A DNA stretch of 64,000 nucleotides from Gordius sp. MW1 (lineage: Eukaryota > Nematomorpha > Gordioida > Gordea > Gordiidae): positions 36,642,001-36,706,000 of the forward strand of contig OZ038526.1 in NCBI GenBank assembly GCA_964036665.1, read 5' to 3'. This document shows, one piece after another, positions 14,001 through 23,636 of this stretch (position 1 is its first letter; the number at the start of each line of letters is the position of its first letter). The translations under genes and the position numbers were made by a program. A model generated the notes under the pieces. The model had not been told where the DNA came from. It saw nothing but the letters and a program-made list of their open reading frames with translations, and ran no database searches.

Positions 14001-17000
14001 AAATTTTCAAATCACATTTTGGCCAATGGTCATTTTTTCCGTTGGTCAGCAGCCAGGACACGGTAAAAGTGGATATAAATTCATAATAGTCAAAAAAAAC
14101 CGAAAAAAAAATTTTTGAAGCACATTTTGGCCAATGGTCATTTTATTCCATTGGTCAGCAACCAACGGACGACCAAAAAGTCATAATAGCAATGGTAGTA
14201 ACAGGAACAATCATAATAGTCAAAAAAAAACGATAAAAAAAACTTGGATTCACATTTTGGCCAATGGTCATTTTTTTCATTGGTCAGCACCCAACGGATG
14301 GCCAAATCTTATTATTAATGGTAGTAACAAGAACAATCATAAGAGTCAAAAAAAACTCCGGGATTCGAACCCAAAAACTAGTTAAATTAACAAAAATTAA
14401 AAGTAAACAACGAGACAAGACATTCTGTACAAGACAAGACATTCGGTGCAAGACATCTAGACATTCGGTGCAAGACAAGACAAGACACCGAACAGCGTTA
14501 CAAACAAAATGGAAAGCGAGCCCATAAATTGCATAGCATTTAATTAAATAGGGGCACAGGGACCCATATCAGTAGATGCATAGGCCCTTGTAGTGGAGGC
14601 ATAGGGTAATTATCAATGTTAACCTATTCAAAAACGAAAAAAAATTTTCGATTTTTTGGCCAATGGTCATTTTTTTCAATGGTCAGTAGCCTGCGGACGG
14701 TCAAAAAGTCATATTATCAATGGTATTAACAAGAACAAAATATTAATTTAATTAAATATATACATTGGAGGGTAAACGGACGGACATCAACGGACAACGG
14801 ACAACGGACAGACATCAACGGACAACCAAAAACGAGCCCATAAATTGCATAGCAATTAAAAGGGACTTAAAGCAGATCCTTGATGTAATCCAATTTTAAC
14901 CCGAAAAGATTTAGAGTCTCCAACTGTCGTCCTAACGCAAGAGTTTGAGTCTTCATAAATATTTTTCACAAGCCGTATATATGCGTCAGTGATATTTTGT
15001 TTTCTCAGGCACCACCATATTAAATCGCGGGGGACCGTGTCATAAGCTTTCTCAAGTCGATATAGACCATATTTAGGTCTTTCCTCTTTTCACCATACTT
15101 ATCCATCATTTGCCTTTGTGCGAAGATTGGGTCGATTGTGGATTTGCCGGCCACAAATCCAAATTGGTTAGCCGATATTTCACCTCTTTTTTCAGCCTTG
15201 TTTCTAAGATCCTTTCCATAAGTTTCAAGGAGTGGCAAGTTAGCCTGCCTCTGTAATTGCCACATTGAGGGTCTCCTTTGCTTTTAAATAAGGGTATAAT
15301 CGTGCTTGCTCTCCATTGATCCAATATCTTGTTAAGAAGGTTCGTCATGGTGGTGACTCCTTCTTCACGACATCCGAGCAATGCTTCCATAAGTATTCCA
15401 TCTGGGCCATTTGCCTTTCCTTTTTGCATCTTGTTCAGTTGTGCCCTAACTTCATCCTCCTGAAAGAGTTTGACCATACTTATATTTGGCTCAATTGGGA
15501 AGGTAATCCTTGTCATTTGCAATATAATCAAAGGTTCTTAAAATATCCTTTCCACCTTTCAATCACTTTATTCGGCTTGAATAAGGTTTGACCCTTCTCG
15601 TTTTGGACTATTTTAAGAATTCCGACATCGCGACTTTTCTTCTCCCTTATCTTAGCCAATTTGTACATAAGCCTATCGCCCCCTTTATGATCCGGTTTGT
15701 TTGCCATCTCGGTGTATGAAGCATTTTTTGCGATTGCAACGGCCTTTTTATGGCTCTCTTTTCTATAATTTTTATGATCCTCCGACTTTTTTGATTTATG
15801 CCACCGTCTGTGTAGATTTTTCTTTCTTTTGATGAAATCCCTTAACGATTGATCCTACCACCATAATTCCCTATTGATAGCTTTGCCTCCTTTGGTCTGT
15901 CCTAGAACACAAATCGCTGTTTCCTTTATGTCCTTAGATAGCGTCTCCCAATCGTCGTCTACGTTCCTTTGCAACTTCCTTGCACCCAAGAGTGAGGAGG
16001 CTTTTTGATGGATTTTTCATTTGTCGACGTATCCTTTAGCTTTTCGTAATAAATTCGACGTTTTTAGACCTTTCTTCTTTCGGGAACACCCTTCCGTCAA
16101 GATCCATAACAAGGGGACGATGTTGCTTGGCGATTTCTTCTCCCGGTAGTACTTTGCAATCCTTGATACTCCATAAGTCCTTTCGCCGTATAAGTAAATA
16201 GTCAATTTGACTAAAATGCTTCCAACTTCTATAGGTCACAATATGATCCTCGCGTTTTTAAATAGGTGTTAACGATAACCATGTCATATGCTTGGGATAC
16301 TTGGAAAAGTTTTTCCCCTTCTTTGATGCCCATAGCCTCCATGATTGCGTTCATAATCTTTTCCTACGTGAGCGTTGAAATCGGCCCTAATAATTAGCCT
16401 TTCTTCCTGTCGGATTCCTTGTATTTCCTTTTCCAATGAATCGAAGAATATGTCTTTCTCTGATTCCGAACACCCAATTTGGAAAGCATTCGCGCACATA
16501 TCGGTTGGGAGGCCCCCTTTATCTGCAATCTTCACCCAAATTAGCATGTCGGAACAACGCTTGACCTCCACCACCTTGTCCTTGAATGATTTGCTTAGAA
16601 CGATACCGACCCCGTTTCTACGATTTGGCGACCCACTGTAGAAAAGTATGTATCCTTCTCCTAATTCCCGAGCTTTCCCGTTTCACCTCGTCTCTTGTAG
16701 GCAGGCGATGTGTACCTTTCTTCTTTTTAGCATTTGTGCGACCTCGATGCTCTTCCCCGTCAACGTTCCCACATTCCAGCACGTTATTCGCATTCTTTCA
16801 ACAACTAATTTTCTTAACCGCCTTCTTGTAAGCTGGGCAAACCCAAGTGTACTTTACACATTGCACGGGCGGGGTATGCAGTGCGCGTCGTTTGTGGAGG
16901 ACGCCCTAACCTATTCTTGTAAAATCTTGTTTAAAACTATCATAATTTTGGAGTTGGTTTTTATAGCCGGTTTCCGACCTGACGCCAACCCTCCACTTTT

Positions 17001-20000
17001 TTCACCCGAACTTGGGATTGTCCTAGGTAGTGTTATACACGAGAATTAAGGTATAACTTATCCATTTTTCAAATAAAGTACTACATTAATGTAGTATGCT
17101 GTGCTTAAAATAGTTTTAAGATATGGCTTAAAAATTGAATATGTACAAATTATTATATTATTCGTTGATAGGGGCCAAACGGCTCTTCACAAAGCTGCCT
17201 GGTATAGACGACACGGGATCTGTGCCATGTTGGTGGAGAATGGCGCCTCCATCGACATCAAAGATTATAAAGTAACACATCTTATTCTTACTTAAGTTAA
17301 TAGTAAGAATATTTAGATTCATAAATTTGTGTTTTTTAGACGTCGCATTTAATTCAGTTAATTTTAGCTACCTCATAATATACGAAAAATTAGTTAAATA
17401 TATATAAAGCCTTTCAGGTTCTCATGTGTTGTTCTATTCATAGACATTATTCACAATATAATATACTCAGAAATAATCAATCCATTATTTAAACTAGGGG
17501 TTTTTATTATTATTTTTATTCGATTTATAAAATAAGTGGTAGGCAAGTGGCTCCTCGGTCCGCTTGTGATTGTGACCATATCTAAAATTAATTAAATAAA
17601 ATCAAGACATGTTTAAGTTTTTTTTCATTGATAATATCACAAGCGGACCGAAATATGGGAGGCCCTTTCCGCCCACTAATCAATCCAATGAGGCCATTAA
17701 TAAAACCCCCTAGTTTATTCACTACATAACCTTCTAATTGCTGTTAGGTCGCATTTTCTTATGCCCAACATATTATATTTTTAAGTAGAATTTATAAATG
17801 TTTTGAAAAATATAGCAGAATAAATAATTTTTTTATTAAAAATTATAGGCAGTAATTTATGTGAGGAAAACTATAGATATCAATTATTATAACACAAACT
17901 AAATTTGTCTAATATATTACTTCTAACATCGTAAATCATATAGTTTTAAAATTATTTAAAATATTTTGTTCTTAAAAGCTGTGGATGAAATGTCAATGGC
18001 TGAATTTTATATTACACCTTAATTAGCTAGCATTATTTAAATTAAAAATATTAAATGCCAACAATAATGATGGAACTATATGATGCACATTGTTTAAAAT
18101 TATTATGTTATAATTGTTCATTGTATTTAATATATTGGATGTTAAATGAAACTTTATTGTCAGAAGCGCTAACACTATAATATATAGCGATTTAATCAGA
18201 AATGTTTGTTGCTTAACTACACTGGAAAACTGTATTTTAATCCTGCCGCAACGTTAAGTCTTTTAAACTATAATAACTAATATTAAGGTTAATAACACTT
18301 AACATAAATCAAACGGGAACGCGTAACAGATTTTAAAGTGTATTGTGCTGAACACTAATATATTTTTCGTTTTTTCTTTATACGGCAATTTTCTACAATA
18401 ATCGAGACTAAAGTTGCAAATAGAACTATTGCCCCTGTTTGGAATAGGGTAAAAAATAATTAAATTAAAAAATAAAGCATCTAGGTTGCAAGACCAACTT
18501 ATGGTTCAAACGTAAAATTTTTTTTAATTCGTTTTTGATTTCTATTAGAATTCACTTTCCCCCTATGTTTTCTATTGCAATCGCACCAGGCTTTTTCCCT
18601 CTCTTTCCACATCCATTTGCTTTTTTGCATATAAAACTATGGTAAACATTCTGTGGTGTAGGCGTGATGTTATGTTGTTAGTTTTTACAACTCCTTTAGG
18701 TTTCACCATCTTCACTAATCTAACTCTTCTTTCCACCCCTTCCCTCTCCTAAAGAATGCTAGATAGATATAAGGCTATGTTCTTAAGCCAAAAATCTAAA
18801 CCATTAATATGGCTTAAGTAGGGGAAAGGAATGCAATTTAGTGAATTTTTTTTAATTATGCCCCTTTTAAATAAAAGAAATAAATAAACAAAAGACATTT
18901 ATAATCTATATATATAAAGTAAAGTGTATATATGTATGTATATATGTATATATGTATATGTATGTAAGGGCTAATCTCTGAAACTACCGGCCCGATTCGC
19001 GTGAAAATTTACCCCTAGGTTCCCAGGGCGGCCAGGGGTAAAATAGCTTTTTCAGGATCCTAAAATTCCTTTTAATTTTCGAGATATTGGGTTTTATGCG
19101 TTTTGACGTTCAATAAAATGTCAATCAAACGCACCTCCTCGCGTTCGTCGAAAATTTGAATATACAGACAGTTCTGTAGTAAAAGTGTATCACTTATAGT
19201 AGTTTGTAAAACGTAATCTTTTCTTAACGGTGACAACATAAATTTTATGAATTAAATTCCTTAAACGTCATCTTTTCTTAACAGTGACAATATAAAATTT
19301 ATGAATTAAATTTCTTAAACGTCATCTTTTCTTAACGGTGACAAGACAACATAAAATTTATGAATTAAATTTCTTAAACGTCATCTCTTCTTAACGGTGA
19401 CAACATAAAATTTATGAATTAACCTGAAATAAATAAAATTATAGATTATTTGAGAAAATATATAGGTGAAGAAGATGAATTTTTCTCATTATCATTAAAT
19501 GAGATATTTTAAATGAGAAAGATGAAAGTATATATAATTTAAATGTAATATAAAATATCTCCAAAGTTGATTATTCTGAGTAAATGCTATTTATATATAA
19601 ATGTCATTATTTATCTATCATTAATTTTTATTAAATGAGATATTTAAATGAGAATAAATTCTTAAACTACCGGCCCGATTTGCGCGAAACTTTACCCGTA
19701 GGTTCTCAGGGCGGCCAGGTGTAAAATAGCTTTTTCAGATTGCTAAAATTCCTTTTAGTTTTAAAAATATCGGACATTTCTCGGCCTTTTGGTTTTAAAA
19801 AAGGGCTAAATTCTGAAACTACCGGTCCGATTCGCGCGAAAATTAAGCCGTAGATGCCCAGATAGGCCAGGGGTAAAATAGCTTTTTCAGATTCCTAAAA
19901 TACCTTTTTGTTTTAAAATATCTGACATTTCCCGTCCAGTTTCATTTATAGCAGCATATACAATAATGACGTCATACATACAAAGCTGAAGTTTTCTCGA

Positions 20001-21062
20001 ATTAGATATTTAAAAGTATAATAAAAATGTTACAGTATACGGTTAAAATTATTGGGGTTTAACAGACTATTTAAATTAAATAAATAAAATTTAAATTATA
20101 CAGTTTTTGTCATTATTATCACGTGGTCGATCATAGAAGCATATTTTTAATAATTATCCATCCTTCAATTAATTAATTTATTATATTAAAGAAAATAGTA
20201 TTTCAAATAAATCAGCTAACTAGAAAAATAAAATAATGGTATTATTGTATAATAAGTAACAGCATTAATAAGCAATTTTTTCAAAAACATTTAATTTTAG
20301 TCGGATTTGATAACTAAAACAGAATTTGCATTTGGTTTGTCTTATTATATAAATATATACTAAAAATAGTGGGTTCATAAAATCATTCGGACCTTTCACA
20401 TTATAAATTATTTCATATATGACCCCATTTTAGATAAGTCTTATTAATAGCTTATACTTAATTAACCACTTAAGGACTGAGCCAAAGCAACGCTTGGCCG
20501 GGCACAGCTAGTTATTTAATAAATGTATGTGTGTATTGGCCAATAGTTAGAGAGATATGAAGTTACTTAATTTTCAAAAAATTTTATTGGTAGTATATAA
20601 GTTTCTGCTTATTTTTAAACCCTGAGTCGGTTTTACGACATTGATGCTTTATTTTCTTTGATCGAATTATTTTAGTAGTTTATATTTTTAAAAAGGGGCA
20701 AATTCGCATTTTGCTCAAGTTTGAGCACAACGATTATAAAACTTTATTTATAGGGAAAAACTAAAAGACTTATCCGTGTTTACCAAAAAATATTATTTCA
20801 AACTTTGTTCTTTTTGTACCGGTTAATCTCATAAGATTAATATTTGTTGTCAAGTGTTATTTTGCACAATATTAGGATGATTTTTTAGCCTTTTCTTAAT
20901 TACTATTAATTTTATAATATATGTCTATAAATTTATTGGTTTTAGGGTCGAAATAGCTATGATCAAGCAATTCGAGCCGAAGATTTGGAGTTGGCTGAAT
21001 ACCTCAAAGATCGTTTTCCTCGTGATACTAAAAATATAGAAATAATTGAGACATTAGTTTAA
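854..21062 (+). CDS. DGKZ: Diacylglycerol kinase zeta/iota (type IV, ankyrin-repeat), 3' part
   Basis: Phosphorylates diacylglycerol to phosphatidic acid, ending DAG signalling at membranes and, in the zeta class, in the nucleus. I joined 20 exons with GT..AG borders and consistent phase: 854-1050, 1306-1499, 1764-1938, 2005-2075, 2535-2830, 2962-3017, 3450-3512, 3587-3660, 4548-4659, 5430-5650, 5805-5899, 5966-6045, 6139-6196, 6281-6477, 6585-6666, 7674-7711, 7848-7971, 8014-8050, 17172-17271, 20946-21062. They encode 794 residues with no internal stop and a TAA at 21060-21062. Order: basic MARCKS-like segment, catalytic domain (GGDGT at fragment residues 146-150, [11 protein letters not shown] at 172-182), accessory domain, linker, ankyrin repeats, C-terminal ETLV. 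The C1 domains and start codon must lie upstream of the window. Drosophila rdgA belongs to the same class. Zeta versus iota cannot be decided. Exon borders are by eye. Confidence 0.95.
1553..1693. mobile_element. MITE with CATGGGCGTAGCCAG inverted ends
   Basis: A short element in DGK intron 2. Its left end CATGGGCGTAGCCAG is mirrored at the right end by CTGGCTACGCCCATG. The interior has a G-rich run followed by a C-rich run near the left end, then A+T-rich DNA. No clear target duplication was seen. Related ends occur at about 31670, 39568, 47420 and 62245, so it belongs to a dispersed family. Confidence 0.7.
1708..1748. mobile_element. 24 bp remnant of a hAT MITE between 8-9 bp direct repeats
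   Basis: Direct repeats ATATTTGCT at 1708-1716 and 1740-1748 flank only about 23 bases ending GTTTTTACAACACTA. That sequence is the right end of the hAT MITE at 2140-2334. This looks like an internally deleted or imperfectly excised copy. It sits just upstream of the DGK exon 3 splice acceptor. Confidence 0.6.
2140..2334. mobile_element. hAT-type MITE with 8 bp target duplication
   Basis: A 195 bp element in DGK intron 4. Target duplication GTTCATAT occurs at 2132-2139 and 2335-2342. Inverted ends begin TAGTTTTGTAAAAACGGCT and, from the other side, TAGTGTTGTAAAAACGGCT, with similarity continuing about 40 bp inward. An 8 bp duplication with TAG..CTA ends is typical of hAT elements. It has no coding capacity. 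Confidence 0.85.
2535..5650 (+). CDS. DGKZ: DGK exons 5-10: catalytic end and accessory domain
   Basis: Exon 5 (2535-2830) completes RWNISVQPN, then has about 60 low-conservation, Ser/Asn-rich residues, then [20 protein letters not shown], a core DGK motif. Later exons give [82 protein letters not shown] and [12 protein letters not shown], all diagnostic accessory-domain blocks in the expected order. The frame crosses five introns cleanly. Exon 10 ends in phase 2 at 5650 before donor GTAAAA. The 60-residue insert is a variable region in this family and is the only unconserved part. Confidence 0.93.
3661..5429. other. DGK introns 8 and 9, no recognisable repeat
   Basis: Two introns of 887 and 770 bases flank exon 4548-4659. 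They are plain A+T-rich DNA with short open frames that look like chance. No inverted ends or known repeat family was seen. Confidence 0.5.
5805..6666 (+). CDS. DGKZ: DGK exons 11-15: linker between kinase and ankyrin repeats
   Basis: Short exons encode [20 protein letters not shown], then [20 protein letters not shown], then SKKWIFLG. Positions and spacing match the DGK zeta linker, including its LGTVVV and SPKWCFLD-like blocks. Exon 14 (6281-6477) ends with an acidic Asp/Asn/Gly-rich run (residues [16 protein letters not shown]) not expected from mammalian DGK zeta. Exon 15 (6585-6666) has a second open frame if an acceptor at 6570 is used. I chose the acceptor at 6584 because it alone gives the phase-1 end needed by exon 16. 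Confidence 0.82.
6698..7594 (+). mobile_element. Non-autonomous Helitron-like element 1
   Basis: Lies in DGK intron 15. It starts TCTATATATATAAAG after an A and ends CTAG before a T, matching Helitron insertion between A and T. Just before the end, GCCAAAGCAACGCTTGGC forms a hairpin followed by CGGGCACAG and CTAG. Near the 5' end a roughly 120 bp unit starting GGCTAAATTCTGAAACTACC is present twice (about 6737 and 6854). No Rep/helicase coding region is visible. It shares both ends with the element at 18905-20511. Confidence 0.8.
7674..21062 (+). CDS. DGKZ: DGK exons 16-20: ankyrin repeats and PDZ-binding tail
   Basis: Exon 16 (7674-7711) gives [13 protein letters not shown]; exon 17 (7848-7971) gives [20 protein letters not shown], an ankyrin TxLHxA unit. 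Exon 18 (8014-8050) gives [12 protein letters not shown]. Exon 19 (17172-17271) gives [10 protein letters not shown] and [12 protein letters not shown], and exon 20 (20946-21062) gives a degenerate last repeat ending IEIIETLV. The final ETLV fits a class I PDZ ligand (S/T-x-V), like the ETAV end of mammalian DGK zeta. Introns 18 and 19 are 9.1 and 3.7 kb because of inserted transposons. Despite this, phase is kept exactly across both. Confidence 0.93.
8287..9100 (-). pseudogene. RTE LINE C-terminal reverse transcriptase, second half
   Basis: The minus strand from about 9100 gives [13 protein letters not shown], then [13 protein letters not shown], then a YLGS motif, [22 protein letters not shown] and a [11 protein letters not shown]-terminus, with a stop at 8287-8289. 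It continues exactly the protein region left incomplete at 14862, to within about a codon. The catalytic box reads YAED instead of the expected YADD, and stops interrupt the segment near 8620-8720. It is a dead copy. Confidence 0.88.
9110..10995 (+). repeat. CCAAT-hairpin repeat family, copy A
   Basis: Parts in order: (1) head: CTCGGGCCTTTGGCCCTCG, a G/A-rich run and TTTGCTATGCAATTTATGGGCGAG. (2) Leader with GGGTTAGGGTTAG. (3) Six tandem units whose GGCCAATGG cores start near 9537, 9636, 9743, 9852, 9981 and 10109, so units are about 100-109 and then 128 bp. (4) Tail with AACTAGTTAAATTGCATAGC repeats. (5) A GAGGGGTGGGGCACCTC block, CGGACAAC minisatellite and terminal GAGCCCATAAATTGCATAGC. Each unit can form a hairpin between CCAATGG and CCATTGG. 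Open frames here are translations of the tandem units, not genes. Confidence 0.85.
10996..12190 (+). repeat. CCAAT-hairpin family, truncated copy broken by a hAT element
   Basis: A second head (CTCGGGCCTTCGGCCC at about 10998) directly follows copy A. It is interrupted at GCGAGAAT by the 842 bp element at 11133-11974, then resumes with ATGCCTATAGGGGGTATT and one degenerate CCAAT unit up to about 12190. The rest of the copy is missing. Confidence 0.8.
11133..11974. mobile_element. GC-rich hAT element with 8 bp target duplication
   Basis: An 842 bp insertion with exact duplication GCGAGAAT at 11125-11132 and 11975-11982. Inverted ends are CAGAGATCAGATT on the left and, from the right, CAGAGGTCAGATT. 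Both subterminal regions are rich in GGGCGGGCTCGGGC-like motifs, unlike the A+T-rich middle. The duplication length and CAGAG ends fit the hAT superfamily. No transposase remains. It is younger than the repeat copy it interrupts. Confidence 0.88.
12191..13690. other. A+T-rich filler with a tail fragment at about 12805-12965
   Basis: Mostly unrecognised A+T-rich DNA inside the block inserted in the LINE. At about 12805-12965 there is a GAGGGGTGGGGCACCTC block and a partial GCATAGCAATT motif from the CCAAT-hairpin family tail. Sequence at about 13490-13780 reappears reversed at about 27620-27860, so it belongs to a variant of that family. Confidence 0.55.
13690..14857 (+). repeat. CCAAT-hairpin family, variant copy
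   Basis: Five tandem units with GGCCAATGG or a close form (about 13805-14260) of both unit types. A tail carries CGGGATTCGAACCC at about 14359-14372, then a GACAAGACATTCGGTGC minisatellite. A further segment at about 14560-14780 is followed by CGGACAAC repeats and the terminal GAGCCCATAAATTGCATAGC. The right border touches the LINE reverse transcriptase at 14862. A related reversed copy is at 26757-27860. Confidence 0.75.
14864..16793 (-). pseudogene. RTE LINE endonuclease and N-terminal reverse transcriptase
   Basis: The minus frame begins [20 protein letters not shown] (start at 16793), the usual RTE endonuclease opening. [17 protein letters not shown] and ADFNAHVG follow. The reverse transcriptase gives [35 protein letters not shown] and HQGSALSP, ending at 14862 where the inserted block begins. 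Damage includes a TGA where the family has Trp after CLQETR, and a one-base frameshift just after YIDL. The element therefore cannot make its protein. Confidence 0.88.
17272..18904. other. DGK intron 19, left part, nothing recognised
   Basis: A+T-rich intron DNA between exon 19 and Helitron-like element 2. A short inverted pair (near 17555 and 17645, AAGCGGACCG-like) is the only structure noticed. Confidence 0.4.
18905..20511 (+). mobile_element. Non-autonomous Helitron-like element 2
   Basis: Starts TCTATATATATAAAG after A and ends hairpin plus CTAG before T, as in element 1. It carries three copies of the GGCTAAATTCTGAAACTACC-type unit (about 18967, 19654, 19803) and a four-fold tandem repeat of about 55 bp at about 19200-19425 (core CGTCATCTTTTCTTAACGG). 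No Rep/helicase frame is visible. It lies in DGK intron 19. Confidence 0.8.
19200..19425 (+). repeat. Tandem repeat of about 55 bp inside Helitron-like element 2
   Basis: Four near-identical units contain CGTCATCTTTTCTTAACGG and ATTTATGAATTAAA. The same array occurs reversed at about 63785-63950 in element 3, so it is part of the mobile family. Confidence 0.8.
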
Positions 21063-21137
21063 TCATTATAAATCCTCTTTTATCATCACATTTACATACG
21101 TTGAATTATGAAAAAAGACGTAAATAGATTACTTATT

Positions 21138-21143
21138 AATAAA
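21138..21143 (+). promoter_or_regulatory. Candidate polyadenylation signal of the DGK gene
   Basis: An AATAAA hexamer lies about 75 bases after the DGK stop codon. In such A+T-rich DNA this can occur by chance, so it is only a candidate. Confidence 0.35.
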
Positions 21144-23388
21144 TTATAAAACTATTTTTATTTAAAAGTTGTTCATTCAAGACTAAGCACTTCTTTGAAT
21201 TAGGGGCCTTTTAAAAATAGAATATTTAACCAAATTTTTATGTATTTTAAATGAAACTCACCAATGAATATTTTATTTAGATACTCAGTCACGGCTATTT
21301 GTTTAACAGATTGTATTGGAGTCAAAGATAGGTGTAAAACTAAGGAAGCGTAAATTAATTCAACCAATTTATTGAATAGTTAAATTATTAATATGACATT
21401 TATGATAAATCAAATGTATTTTAAACATATCTTTATTGTAATGTAAATTTACCCATCTAGCAACAGATGCTTATAAAACACGATCTTAATTTCAAGAATA
21501 GCGTTTAAACATAAATATGTAAAACACAAATTATTCAATCTAATAAATAACAAAATTTAACCATATATACAATATTTAAATCATTGCTAAATACCAATTA
21601 ATTCATTAATTTAGAACAGGTTCATATGATGGCTTATATAAATAATAGTTCCTAAACTTTGATGGTGTGCTTAAAAGTATGCTAAAGCTTATACACGAAG
21701 AACACGGGCATAAACGCTATGAAATTGATAAGTTGATAGTATGCGTGGGAGCCAAACATGGATAATGAAATAGATTTATTAACAAAACAATGCACCAGTT
21801 CCAACGATATCATATATAGATTAATAACGTATAAAATGTTTTTAATATCCTTTAAAAATATAGCACATCGATTATCGATTTAGTTGGCACAATGAATGGT
21901 TAATTTTAATTAATTTGGGTGGATTGAGATTCTGATGTAGATCCGATGGGGCTTATTACTAAATAACAAGGATTTGTCCAATTTCAAATATCTTGTAAAA
22001 CTGTGGGCTACAACGGGTCTATATTTTATGCCTAGCAACTTCAGACTTGATTGTGACAGTTACAATATAATGCATGTTCTAACGATTCCCTACACCCTAA
22101 AAGAGATTTGGTACAGATACGCACAAGGTTAAAGGAGAAAAAATACGTGAGGAGAATTAACTTGAATTTATATATTCGTTACTACTGCTATAATTTCGAT
22201 ATAATAAAATACACTCCCCCCCCTTTTTACTAAAGGTCACTTGCCAAAATCTTTCTTGGTAAAAGATATTGTACTATTTTGTATTGAATTAAATCGAGCG
22301 CTATACTATATTCGAATTGTAAAGGGAAGAGTTTGATTGCTATCTCTGAAATGATACAATTTTAAAATAATTTTTAAATAAATACACGATTTGGATAAGA
22401 AACGTAATAGGATGATGGGAAAACACCGCAATGCAACTAAATGGAGTGTGGTCATACAATATGAGTCACATTAGACGAGTACGAAAACCCACGATATTTG
22501 AGAATTAGAAAAATATACAGAGAATAGATTAATTCAATATGGGGAGATCAGAGACAGAGATTTAATTGTACAAAAGGAGAAAGAAGCAACAGCTAAATAT
22601 TATACGAATTAACGCCGCATGACAGTTTGGGAATACCAAAAAAGACTCGAGACTCACCGAAATGAGAAAGAAAATTACGCAGGGCACCATGTAAATTAAC
22701 CGAGGATCATTAGGGTTTGTACCAAAGCGGGCACCAATGTGGAATGCATTTCTGCAATGTATTTTTATATCTTGGGGAGCACTTTTACGTTTTCGGACGG
22801 GGGCTGCGGGAGGGGAGTATCTCTTTTGCGTCTTAGCTTATCGGGGTGGGGTCTCTAAGGAGTGGATGGTCACCTTTATAATATGGGACTGAGAACCTGG
22901 GGAAGATAGGACTTAATAGCATTCGCCTTTTCCCTCTTGAAACTTGATTTTTACCTTTTATTCGTTCCAAATATGATACAGGGTTACGATCGATAATATT
23001 ATAAGCGACTGCTCATTCTATTGTAAAAAGTGTTCCACATTTTGGCAGCCATTTTGAAAAATGAAACATGAATTTTGGCCAACTTATATGGTTTGATGAA
23101 TTATTAAAATCGCTATAATGATTAAAATGGGTTGTTACATGTTATAAAATGAAATAATTATTGTCCAATACAATCCATCGCTAAACAAACTCTACTTCAC
23201 TTATAAAAATGGCGGTCGTTTTTGGCAACACTTTTGATGCGTGAATATATAAGATATGAACAGTCTAATAGTCGATGATTATAAGTTACGAACTGTTTGT
23301 TACGAGCTCTGTCTTCATAGATGCCGAACCGAGATCTCTCCTTATTCCTTCATTTCGTTTATGTTGTTTTTTACTTATTCCTAGTAGA
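21144..23388. other. Intergenic DNA after the DGK gene, nothing recognised
   Basis: About 2.2 kb of A+T-rich DNA. No coding frame with family resemblance, inverted ends or tRNA was seen. Confidence 0.5.
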
Positions 23389-23636
23389 GGTGGGCGCAAG
23401 CCTAATTTTTTATTCACGGCCCGCCCACTCACGGTGGTATTAAAAAAAATTTACGCCCACTCACGCTTACCACTAAAAATTTTTTGACCCGTCCCGCCCG
23501 CTCACGAAAGGCAATATTTTGATTCACGCACGTCACGCCCGAAAATTCACGGTGTTTTAAATTTTTCAAAATTGGTAACCTATAATTATACACTTTTTTT
23601 GAATTTATTCTATTTATTTCTATAATTCCATAACAA

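Larger units (their letters stand above)
8257..17052 (-). mobile_element. RTE-type LINE with target duplication, split by nested insertion
   Basis: A non-LTR retrotransposon in reverse orientation in DGK intron 18. Target-site duplications of 16 bp with two mismatches (core GAATTAAGGT) lie at 8257-8272 and 17037-17052, so the element proper is about 8273-17036. The order on the minus strand is apurinic-type endonuclease, reverse transcriptase, C-terminal domain, then a short AAGAAG-rich 3' tail. About 5.75 kb of other repeats (9110-14857) splits the reverse transcriptase. Without that block the LINE is about 3.0 kb, close to the usual RTE length. Confidence 0.88.

Noticed and set aside
13758..14527. 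Several 60-90 codon frames in the tandem units
   Set aside because: They are translations of the same unit in different frames on both strands, with no family resemblance.
16375..17049. Open frames of 80-133 codons on the + strand
   Set aside because: They are antisense to the LINE endonuclease on the minus strand and show no independent similarity.
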